A DNA stretch of 35,306 nucleotides from assembly GCA_012523295.1 (NCBI GenBank), contig JAAYIT010000196.1, positions 1-35,306 of the forward strand, in the 5' to 3' direction. The stretch's first letter is position 1, and each line of letters opens with the position of its first letter. Both the position numbers and the translations under genes were made by a program. Below the pieces are notes generated by a model. It searched no databases and was not told the DNA's origin. It saw only the letters and a list, made by a program, of their open reading frames with translations. This document shows, one piece after another, positions 1 to 6,529 of the stretch. The stretch is from Porphyromonadaceae bacterium. GTDB taxonomy: Bacteria > Bacteroidota > Bacteroidia > Bacteroidales > Paludibacteraceae.

Positions 1-296
1 AAAAACAAATATTCAAAAAGCAAGCAAAGTGCGTTCTACAAAAGGATTACTTACATTCGTATTTGGCAGAATTGCGGCAGCTTACATTAATCTGATTTAT
101 TAATTCAAACCCTGATTCGCATAACTTATTTAAAAAATGGGGAAGAATTGCTAAAGCAATAGAAATCTACAGACTATTCTCGAGCGGAAATTCAATAGAA
201 TCCCTATCTGACATTGACTCAAGTCCTAAGGATTTTATAAAAACCGCAACATTTTATCATAAAGCTGTTGAAATCAAAGGAGAAGATTTCAAAAAA

Positions 297-1262
297 TTGG
301 TAAGAGAAGGAAGAGGCAAAACTGGATGTAAAACAATTGTATTCGAACGACTTTTTAAAGAACGAAGCAAATGTGGTTATAATTTTAGACGCAATACAAG
401 TGAAATAATAATAAAAGATAAAGATTTGTTTGAATCATTTATAAATGCAGTTGTACCTTACCTAATTCAAAATCCAGAAACGTCTTCTAGAACAATTGAC
501 GATATGGGAGCTGATGCATTTTTAGATTTGCTCAAACCTTTTGGATTCCCGCCGAATAAATCATCCTCAACAAGCTCAATTACAGGAAGTGGTGCCCAAA
601 GCAATTCTTCAACAAATGCTCAGTCTGATGGTAGTTCAACAAGTAGCAAAGCTTCTGATACCCCTTTTAATTCAGGTAGCTCAGTGACGGAAAGTACTAG
701 CAGTAGTTCAAGAAATGACAATTCAGAGACGTCCAGTACAGAAGACACAAATGATTCAGGCAGCGGTTCAAGTAGATTCAGTGTTAAATCAAAACCAACT
801 TTAAAAAGAAAAAAAATACCTAGTCCGCTGAAAAAACTGATTGATGAATGTTATAATTTAGATGAAAATAATTTTTCGAATGCTAAAACCGCATTAACTA
901 GGGTTACTCTTGAGTGCACACTTAAGTTTGTAGTGGAAAACACCAATAAACCAAACGGTAAACTGATAAAAACGTCAAATCATTTTGATTTAGCTTTTAA
1001 GGATAGAAAAGGCAAACTATTAACCTATACAAATTTTGACATATTAAAATCTAAATTCTCTGAGTTAATCAAAGACACAGGTATAAGAAAAGCATTTGAA
1101 GACTTCGATATTCAAAATCCGCACCAAATAATTCATAATTATCGTGTAGCGGCTGTGCCTGCAAATGCAAAGGCTCTTTGCGACAACTTGATTGATTTAA
1201 TGGAGTTTATGCTTCAAGATGAAACCGATTTTTTGAATTCTTTAGATTTAACTAAGCTATAA
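297..1262 (+). CDS. Unrecognised protein with Ser/Thr-rich linker, 5' part probably missing or broken
   Basis: I do not recognise this family. The product has a charged N-terminal part (residues 1-85), a low-complexity Ser/Thr/Asn/Gly linker (about 87-165) and a helical C-terminal domain (about 170-321). The TTG at 297 is the first usable start, but the same frame stays open back to 96 and reads like protein. No ATG, GTG or TTG occurs between 96 and 296; a TGA sits at 93-95 and frame 2 ends with TAA at 101-103. The gene has therefore probably lost its 5' part through a frameshift or nonsense change, or continues a gene left of the window. Its stop is one base before the start of the methylase gene, so the two are co-transcribed and may form a modification or defence module. 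That role is inference only. Confidence 0.6.
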   Translation: MVREGRGKTGCKTIVFERLFKERSKCGYNFRRNTSEIIIKDKDLFESFINAVVPYLIQNPETSSRTIDDMGADAFLDLLKPFGFPPNKSSSTSSITGSGAQSNSSTNAQSDGSSTSSKASDTPFNSGSSVTESTSSSSRNDNSETSSTEDTNDSGSGSSRFSVKSKPTLKRKKIPSPLKKLIDECYNLDENNFSNAKTALTRVTLECTLKFVVENTNKPNGKLIKTSNHFDLAFKDRKGKLLTYTNFDILKSKFSELIKDTGIRKAFEDFDIQNPHQIIHNYRVAAVPANAKALCDNLIDLMEFMLQDETDFLNSLDLTKL

Positions 1263-1263
1263 T

Positions 1264-2166
1264 ATGTTTTACTCACCCTTAAGATACCCAGGTGGAAAAA
1301 ACAAACTTTCTGCATTTATAGCAAAAATTTGTATTGACAATAATATAAATGGACATTATGTTGAACCATATTCTGGCGGTGCTTCAGTTGCATTATTTTT
1401 GCTGATAGAAGGTTTTGTCAAGAAAATCACAATTAACGACAAAGATCGTTCAATTTATGCTTTTTGGTATTCTGTATTAAATAAAACTGATGAATTATGT
1501 GCAAAAATTGAGAATGCTGAATTAAATATTGAAGAATGGAAAAGACAACGTACAGTTCAATCGAACAAGACGAAAGCTGATCTACTCGATTTAGGCTTCT
1601 CAACTTTCTACTTGAATCGTACCAACCGTTCAGGAATTATTAATGGTGGTGCTATGGGCGGAATCAAACAAAATGGAAATTATTTAATGGACTGTAGATT
1701 TAATAAGCCAGAACTTGTAAAAAGAATAAGAATAATTGCTGAACATAAAAAAAATATTCGACTTTATAAGAAGGACGCAATAAAATTAATTGATAAAATT
1801 CAAAGTGAAGCAGAAAATGACAATACTATCTTTTATTTTGACCCCCCATATTACTTGAAATCGAGTACTTTGTATATGAATCATTATGAAGATTGCAATC
1901 ATAAAAATGTAAGTGATAAAATAAAATCTATTGAAAACATAAAGTGGATACTGTCATATGATAATGTTCCTGAAATTCAAGAATTATATACTGATTGTCG
2001 AAAAAAAGAATTTTCCTTTAAACATACGGCGTATGAAATAAGAGAAGGAAAAGAGATTATGTTTTTCAGTAACAATATTAAAAAACCTGAAATTGAAAAT
2101 TGGAATCCATTAAAATTCAAACTTAATAAAGGAAAAAATACCGCCAATATTGTGTATAAGAAATAG
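1264..2166 (+). CDS. DNA adenine methylase, D12 class (Dam-like N6-adenine methyltransferase)
   Basis: This enzyme transfers a methyl group from SAM to N6 of adenine in a short DNA target. The N-terminal SPLRYPGGK (residues 4-12) is the D12-class SAM-binding start. YVEPYSGGAS (32-41) is motif I, and DPPYY (193-197) is catalytic motif IV. The length of 300 aa suits the family. It starts one base after the stop of the Ser-rich gene, so translation is probably coupled. No restriction endonuclease is recognisable beside it, so it is either an orphan methylase or part of a module with its unrecognised partner. Codon use is strongly AT-rich compared with the backbone genes further right. The target sequence cannot be read from the protein. 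Confidence 0.9.
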   Translation: MFYSPLRYPGGKNKLSAFIAKICIDNNINGHYVEPYSGGASVALFLLIEGFVKKITINDKDRSIYAFWYSVLNKTDELCAKIENAELNIEEWKRQRTVQSNKTKADLLDLGFSTFYLNRTNRSGIINGGAMGGIKQNGNYLMDCRFNKPELVKRIRIIAEHKKNIRLYKKDAIKLIDKIQSEAENDNTIFYFDPPYYLKSSTLYMNHYEDCNHKNVSDKIKSIENIKWILSYDNVPEIQELYTDCRKKEFSFKHTAYEIREGKEIMFFSNNIKKPEIENWNPLKFKLNKGKNTANIVYKK

Positions 2167-2359
2167 CAGTGAAAGGGCAAATCAATGTTTCTGCCGTTTA
2201 GTAATCCTTTGTACTTAACAAGAGAGTAATTGAATAAAAACCGCTACTGCTCATACACTTGACCGTCGATAGAGGCAAGCGAGCGAAAATATGGTGGAAT
2301 ACATAAATCGAATTAAATCAATTTCTTAGCCGTCAGAGAGAGCAGAAAAAGCAAATATT

Positions 2360-2908
2360 ATGACAAATAAAAATAAAGAAAATTTCAAATTTGCGTGGCG
2401 AATTATTGCAGCACACATGATTGCTTATTTCTGTGCAGGAATATTTGCAATACTTATTATGGATTACAAAAACCTGTTTTCAAATGGAGCAGTTTCGTCA
2501 TTTATGTTACCGACAGATACACCAATTGTTGCGCTTGGACCTGCGTTGCAAATTATCCGTGGACTTATTATGGCGTTAGTTTTGTTGCCATTGCGAAAAG
2601 TATTTACAGATGAAAAATATGGTTTTGCAAAACTATGGCTTTTAATTTTAGGGTTATCCGTATTTTCTACCTATGCAGCCGCCATGGGGTCGCTTGACGG
2701 ATTTATCTACACAAATATTCCAATTATTGAGCAAATATTGGGTTATCCTGAAGCATTTTTATGGGTTACACTTTTTGTTGGAATTTTGTGGGTGTTTTAC
2801 AAATTTGAAAGAAAGGCGATTAACATAACAGCCATTGTTTTGGTTGGATTGATTATTCTAATGGGAATTATGGGATATTTAAGTGCTGCTGGAATTATTA
2901 ATACATAA
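2360..2908 (+). CDS. Multi-pass inner-membrane protein, unknown function
   Basis: A 182-aa hydrophobic protein with about five membrane segments (roughly residues 14-36, 55-77, 90-112, 133-148 and 155-177). A short positively charged start, MTNKNKENFK, would sit on the cytoplasmic side. I see no catalytic motif and do not recognise the family. It stands alone: 193 bases separate it from the methylase and no gene follows in the same direction. The ATG at 2360 follows an AT-rich leader, as is usual in this genome. Conserved hydrophobicity and the lack of a competing frame support it as a real gene. Confidence 0.75.
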   Translation: MTNKNKENFKFAWRIIAAHMIAYFCAGIFAILIMDYKNLFSNGAVSSFMLPTDTPIVALGPALQIIRGLIMALVLLPLRKVFTDEKYGFAKLWLLILGLSVFSTYAAAMGSLDGFIYTNIPIIEQILGYPEAFLWVTLFVGILWVFYKFERKAINITAIVLVGLIILMGIMGYLSAAGIINT

Positions 2909-2937
2909 AATTGATCAACAGAAAAATGCCAGCCTAA

Positions 2938-3063
2938 GACCTAAGGTTTCGTTACGCCCTCAGTGCAAGCAATGAAACCGATGTTGAATTGTCTGCTCTG
3001 ATTTTTATCGAGCGAACAACGGAATCACGTATGGGGATGTTGTTTGGAAAAGCAAAGGATTAA
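2938..3063 (+). pseudogene. Possible gene fragment (41 codons, no start)
   Basis: The frame from 2938 to the TAA at 3061-3063 has no start codon, yet it reads like the C-terminal end of a soluble protein (for example IERTTESRMGMLFGKAKD). It follows the membrane protein by 29 bases. It could be the remnant of a gene whose front was deleted, or chance. I do not recognise a family. Confidence 0.22.
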
Positions 3064-3065
3064 TG

Positions 3066-3090
3066 AGGGTTAATAGACAAAATTAACCCT
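3066..3090. repeat. Hairpin, 9-bp perfect stem
   Basis: AGGGTTAAT (3066-3074) pairs with ATTAACCCT (3082-3090) across a 7-base loop. No T-run follows on either strand, so it is not a classical intrinsic terminator. Confidence 0.4.
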
Positions 3091-3271
3091 AAAACCTTGA
3101 AAACCATATGCAAAAATATTTTGACTTGCTAAAGCTGACGTCTAAAGAGTGATTGAAGAGAATAAAAACATCTACAGTGCCAAAAGTTACGTTGCGTTCA
3201 AAGAAATAACAATTTAACTCAACGCAAACACTACCCCACTTCGATATGAAATTGCTGCTTGAGGCAAATGA

Positions 3272-3316
3272 ATAAAACGACAAACTGCCGCTAAAAGCGG
3301 CAGTTTGTCGTTTTAT
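3272..3316 (-). terminator. Strong terminator downstream of fabI
   Basis: A perfect 20-bp stem (3272-3291 with 3297-3316) encloses the 5-base loop TAAAA. The outer end of each arm is A/T-rich, so the hairpin may work in both directions. It begins about 43 bases after the fabI stop codon and insulates fabI from the accessory genes to the left. Confidence 0.85.
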
Positions 3317-3318
3317 TT

Positions 3319-3340
3319 GTGGCGATAGGAATATCGCCAC
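3319..3340. repeat. Second hairpin between fabI stop and its terminator
   Basis: GTGGCGATA (3319-3327) pairs perfectly with TATCGCCAC (3332-3340) around a 4-base loop, GGAA on the plus strand. It has no T-run. It may stabilise the 3' end of the fabI mRNA or pause polymerase before the main terminator. Confidence 0.5.
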
Positions 3341-3358
3341 ACCCGAAAAGAGGGAGCA

Positions 3359-4243
3359 TTATCCGTAAATAATATTTCCTTTTTCGTCTTTGAACTCATC
3401 CAGTTTAGCATCTTCTTCCGGACAGTTGAAACTTTTCAGGTATTGCTCCATAGCACTGTAACTCATTCCCATGCTGGAGAATCCGCCGTCGTGGAAAAGG
3501 TTTTGCATAGTAACTTTTCTTGTCAAATCACTGAACATCACCACGCAATAATCGGCACAATCATCAGCTGTGGCATTCCCCAGAGGCGCTACACGCTCAG
3601 AGAAATCGACCAAACTGTTAAAACCTTTCACACCGCTTCCCGCAGTTGTAATAGTAGGAGATTGCGAAATAGTATTCACACGTACTCCATGTTCTCGACC
3701 GTAAATATATCCGAAACTACGCGCAATACTTTCAAGCATCGCTTTAGCATCCGCCATATCGTTGTAACCGTAAATTGTACGTTGAGCAGCCATGTATGAA
3801 AGTGCAATTACAGAACCGCCTTCGGCTATGGCATCCATTTTCTTGGCAACCTGCATCATTTTATGGAATGAAATAGCTGAAATATCCAAGGTGGTAGAAA
3901 GCATATTATAGTCAAGGTCATCATATGTTCGTTTTTTTCTCACGTTTGGAGACATGCCGATGGAGTGGAGTATAAAATCAACTTTTCCGCCCAGCGCTTC
4001 CAATGATTCTTTGAATACTACTTCCAGATCTTCTACAGAAGTCGCATCGGCAGGAATTAATTTAGCATTCAGCTTTTCGGCCAAATCGTTTGTAGTCCCC
4101 ATTCTGACAGCAAGCGGAGTGTTTGACAACGTGATAGTTGCACCCTCTTCTACTACTCTTTCTGCTACTTTCCATGCGATGGACATTTCATTCAAAGCAC
4201 CAAATACGATACCCTTTTTACCTTTTAATAAGTTATGACTCAT
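3359..4243 (-). CDS. fabI: Enoyl-[acyl-carrier-protein] reductase (FabI-type)
   Basis: FabI reduces the enoyl-ACP double bond with NAD(P)H in the last step of each fatty acid elongation cycle. It is a short-chain dehydrogenase with an N-terminal nucleotide fold (KKGIVFGALNEMSIAW, from about residue 9). The catalytic set Tyr150, Tyr160 and Lys167 is spaced Y-x9-Y-x6-K, as in FabI. The protein is 294 aa, about 30 longer than E. coli FabI, mostly from an acidic C-terminal extension. The nucleotide loop differs from the classical GxxxxxSIA form, which fits the divergent Bacteroidota enzymes. It is monocistronic, with its own -7 box upstream and a strong terminator behind it. Confidence 0.93.
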   Translation of the reverse strand: MSHNLLKGKKGIVFGALNEMSIAWKVAERVVEEGATITLSNTPLAVRMGTTNDLAEKLNAKLIPADATSVEDLEVVFKESLEALGGKVDFILHSIGMSPNVRKKRTYDDLDYNMLSTTLDISAISFHKMMQVAKKMDAIAEGGSVIALSYMAAQRTIYGYNDMADAKAMLESIARSFGYIYGREHGVRVNTISQSPTITTAGSGVKGFNSLVDFSERVAPLGNATADDCADYCVVMFSDLTRKVTMQNLFHDGGFSSMGMSYSAMEQYLKSFNCPEEDAKLDEFKDEKGNIIYG

Positions 4244-4318
4244 AATTTATCAATTTAATATGTTTGCTAAATAAACATTTTGCATTAAAAATAGTTCATT
4301 TTAAACGGAATTTCGGCA

Positions 4319-4326
4319 CAAAATTA
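4319..4326 (-). promoter_or_regulatory. Probable -7 box of fabI
   Basis: Read on the minus strand this is TAATTTTG, an exact match to the Bacteroidota TAnnTTTG element, about 76 bases before the fabI ATG. No TTTG box lies 19-21 bases upstream, so the assignment is tentative. Confidence 0.4.
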
Positions 4327-4658
4327 GTAAAAATGGGTAATTTTATACTACACATCTCTGAAATTATTTAAAATTACTACCTGAGTCTAACAAAAAATTC
4401 ATAACACTCTATAGTTCGAATACTTCAATCAATCGGCTGGAAGCCGATTGTCCCAAAGGCTTTTCAAAGTTGCAGAAATAATCAAAAGTCATTGGGACTT
4501 CCGATAGAAAAATCGAACGTTTAATACTCACAATCCATATATAAAAAGAATATTTGGAACAAAATAAAATTTATCAGATACTTAAAATAACTACAAATAT
4601 TTCTTTCAAATTCAAAGAAGATTCTAACATTTTCTACTAAGATTCGAGTTAGATTTTA
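4327..4658. other. Divergent intergenic region with a composite hairpin
   Basis: No coding frame is supported here. CAATCGGCT (4430-4438) pairs with AGCCGATTG (4442-4450). Immediately after it, GTCCCAA (4450-4456) and CTTTT (4460-4464) pair with AAAAG (4484-4488) and TTGGGAC (4492-4498). The two stems abut and may fold as one unit. No T-run is present, and the remainder is AT-rich with no recognised signal. Confidence 0.4.
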
Positions 4659-4666
4659 TATATTTG
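4659..4666 (+). promoter_or_regulatory. Probable -7 box of the DUF2200 gene
   Basis: TATATTTG matches TAnnTTTG exactly and lies 16 bases before the ATG at 4683, giving a leader of only about 10 bases. No exact TTTG box is present at the usual distance. Confidence 0.5.
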
Positions 4667-4682
4667 TAAAAAAATAATATTT

Positions 4683-5033
4683 ATGAATAATACAAAGGTA
4701 TATAAAATCCCTTTTGCCGATATTTATCCTCTTTACATTCAAAAAGCAGAACGAAAAGGACGAACTAAAGAAGAGGTTGACACCATTATTTATTGGCTAA
4801 CCGGATATGACGAAAACTCGCTGAAAAATCAAATTGACTCAAATCATGACTTAGAGACATTTTTTGAGCAAGCACCTTTTTTTAATCCTAATGCAACTAA
4901 AATAACCGGCGTAATTTGTGGATATAGGGTGGAAAACATTGAAGATGAGCTACTACAGAAAATTCGATATATGGATAAGCTGATTGATGAGTTGGCAAAA
5001 GGAAGAAAAATGGAAAAAATTTTACGTGAATAA
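4683..5033 (+). CDS. DUF2200 family protein
   Basis: A soluble 116-aa protein that matches the DUF2200 pattern: an N-terminal VYKIPFADIYPLYIQKAERKG stretch with KGRTKEEVDTII, the WLTGYD motif at about residue 38, FNPN near residue 67, and an IRYMDKLIDELAKGRKMEKILR ending. The length is normal for the family. DUF2200 proteins are widespread single-domain cytoplasmic proteins without an established reaction, so I assign no function. It has a perfect -7 box close upstream. The following gene starts 69 bases later in the same direction and could be co-transcribed. Confidence 0.85.
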   Translation: MNNTKVYKIPFADIYPLYIQKAERKGRTKEEVDTIIYWLTGYDENSLKNQIDSNHDLETFFEQAPFFNPNATKITGVICGYRVENIEDELLQKIRYMDKLIDELAKGRKMEKILRE

Positions 5034-5102
5034 TTTCGCATTAGAAATAATTTGTCACCCAACAATCAAAGTTGAATTTAGCAAATCAAACCAAACCTAT
5101 AT

Positions 5103-5642
5103 ATGTTTAACGACGAAAATGACTTTCAATCCCGAAGAGACAAACTACATGAAATGCCTCTTTTTAAGAAAGGGCAAGAAATAGTAGAAGTAATAACACA
5201 AATTGCTGATTTAATTCCGGAAGATGATGAGGTTTTGCAGACTACCATGAGCATGATCTTAAGAGATGCGTATTTGCTTACTGCAAAAATTGCGAATGCG
5301 GAAAGTGGAGAATTTTACGACATAAAAATGCAGAACGCAGCAATTATACGTAAAGCAGCTATGGATTTAATCGTCAGTTATCATTCACTTAAAATGCACG
5401 GATTTGAGCATGCAGATTATTATTTGATGGTGAGAGGTATGCTTGAAGAGTACCGGTTGCTTTTTGTGGATTGGGTGGATGGTTTTGATAAAAACACCTA
5501 TTTAGTTGATAGGTGGAATATGTTTAATCCTCCGGGTGTACATTACACAGACGAAGATCCTGATTTGGGCTGGGATGATGATGACGATTTTGATATCAAT
5601 GACTTTTTTGGAGACGATGAAGAAGATGATTTACCTTTTTAG
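5103..5642 (+). CDS. Hypothetical helical protein with very acidic C-terminal tail
   Basis: A 179-aa cytoplasmic protein with no signal peptide or membrane segment. Residues 1-135 look all-helical, with a run of amphipathic helices. The last 30 residues are almost entirely Asp and Glu (DDDDDFDINDFFGDDEEDD) and end in LPF. I do not recognise the family. Acidic tails of this kind often mediate contacts with basic partners or mimic nucleic acid, but that is speculation here. It probably shares a transcript with the DUF2200 gene and is followed by a clear terminator. Confidence 0.75.
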   Translation: MFNDENDFQSRRDKLHEMPLFKKGQEIVEVITQIADLIPEDDEVLQTTMSMILRDAYLLTAKIANAESGEFYDIKMQNAAIIRKAAMDLIVSYHSLKMHGFEHADYYLMVRGMLEEYRLLFVDWVDGFDKNTYLVDRWNMFNPPGVHYTDEDPDLGWDDDDDFDINDFFGDDEEDDLPF

Positions 5643-5716
5643 AAAGCTTGAAATAGAAAGATTTTAAAGGTAATTTTCAGGTGTCAATATTTTTGAATTT
5701 CTATTGTCCGATAAAA

Positions 5717-5753
5717 AAAATAGTTAGGAAAACGATATCCTAACTATTTTTCT
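5717..5753 (+). terminator. Bidirectional terminator
   Basis: AAAATAGTTAGGA (5717-5729) pairs perfectly with TCCTAACTATTTT (5738-5750) around an 8-base loop. The T-run continues on the plus strand, and an A-run precedes the left arm. It can therefore end both the rightward hypothetical gene and the leftward cupin gene. Confidence 0.85.
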
Positions 5754-5782
5754 ATTAAATATCAATCTTGAACTTCCGAATA

Positions 5783-6193
5783 CTAATGATCATGATCGTG
5801 TTCAATTCCTTCTTCGCGTGTTACATGAATAGTACCATGTGCGTGCTCAGCAGGTGCATAAATTGAATAAAGCTTCAACGGAGTATCACCGGTATTTTTT
5901 AAATTATGCCATTTTCCTGCCGGGATAAAAAATGCATGATCATCTTCAACTTCACGCACAAAGTCAAGATTATCTTCCGAGTCTCCCATATATACAGTTC
6001 CTTCACCTTGTTCGACACGGATAAACTGGTCTGTCTTCGTGTGCAGTTCCAACCCGATATCTTCACCCGGATGCAAAGTCATCAAGGTCATTTGCAAAAA
6101 TGTACCTGTCCAGAGTGTTGTTCGGAAATTCTCATTTTGGAGCGTATATTCCTCCATGTCAAACACAAAAGGATCCGATCCAAAATCTTTCAT
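5783..6193 (-). CDS. Cupin-domain protein, His-rich C-terminus
   Basis: A single-domain cupin of 136 aa. The first cupin motif is visible around residues 42-65 (PGEDIGLELHTKTDQFIRVEQGEG), the second around 90-105 (FFIPAGKWHNLKNTG). His and Glu there would bind one divalent metal in the beta-barrel. The tail is His-rich (EHDHDH), perhaps a further metal site. Reaction and substrate cannot be deduced; small cupins of this type include isomerases, dioxygenases and pure binding proteins. It follows a mini-lipoprotein gene by 9 bases and shares its transcript. The terminator at 5717-5753 ends the unit. Confidence 0.85.
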   Translation of the reverse strand: MKDFGSDPFVFDMEEYTLQNENFRTTLWTGTFLQMTLMTLHPGEDIGLELHTKTDQFIRVEQGEGTVYMGDSEDNLDFVREVEDDHAFFIPAGKWHNLKNTGDTPLKLYSIYAPAEHAHGTIHVTREEGIEHDHDH

Positions 6194-6202
6194 TTCTAAT
6201 TT

Positions 6203-6307
6203 TTAAGAGCTGATTTCAGCAGTCTTTCCTTTTTCAGATTCTGTTTGTTGTTGATTACAAGATGTAAATAATGCAATTGCAACTAAAAATAAAAATACTT
6301 TTCTCAT
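6203..6307 (-). CDS. Mini-lipoprotein, 34 residues
   Basis: A very short gene with a complete lipoprotein signal: Met-Arg-Lys, a hydrophobic core (VFLFLVAIALF), and the lipobox TSC with Cys at residue 17. The mature peptide would be only 18 residues (CNQQQTESEKGKTAEISS), polar and Gln/Lys/Glu-rich. The stop lies 9 bases before the cupin ATG and a perfect -7 box lies 75 bases upstream, so both genes form one operon. Its size resembles lysis-type or entericidin-like lipopeptides, but nothing shows that role. It could also be the remnant of a longer lipoprotein. Confidence 0.7.
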   Translation of the reverse strand: MRKVFLFLVAIALFTSCNQQQTESEKGKTAEISS

Positions 6308-6381
6308 ACTTAGAATTACTTTATCAAATTAAAAAATATATATTTCTAATGGATATTATATAAAATTCATTACTTGTTTCT

Positions 6382-6389
6382 CAAAGATA
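6382..6389 (-). promoter_or_regulatory. Probable -7 box of the mini-lipoprotein/cupin operon
   Basis: Minus-strand TATCTTTG matches TAnnTTTG exactly. It implies a 5' leader of about 70 bases before the ATG at 6307. I see no TTTG box at the standard spacing. Confidence 0.4.
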
Positions 6390-6468
6390 GTAAAAATAAT
6401 CTTGCGAATCCATTTATTCATGAAATAATTGATTTATAAGCATATAGGCAAATCAAATAATTATCAAA

Positions 6469-6499
6469 AAACGGCTACCTGATTTCCAGATAGCCGTTT
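6469..6499 (-). terminator. Terminator of the EF-G2 gene
   Basis: AAACGGCTACCTG (6469-6481) pairs with CAGATAGCCGTTT (6487-6499) with one wobble position, around a 5-base loop. The run of As at 6466-6471 becomes the U-tail on the minus strand. Confidence 0.8.
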
Positions 6500-6529
6500 C
6501 ATTATTGATCAAAATATATAACTGTTGAA

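Noticed and set aside
93-95. In-frame TGA as a recoded (selenocysteine) codon
   Set aside because: No Cys-like catalytic context, no visible downstream hairpin and no selenoprotein family match; a nonsense or frameshift change is simpler.
2167-2359. Gene remnant between the methylase and the membrane protein
   Set aside because: All frames are short and lack protein-like composition.
3089-3340. 83-codon open frame on the minus strand after fabI
   Set aside because: It runs through the perfect fabI terminator stem and the second hairpin, and its product is compositionally random.
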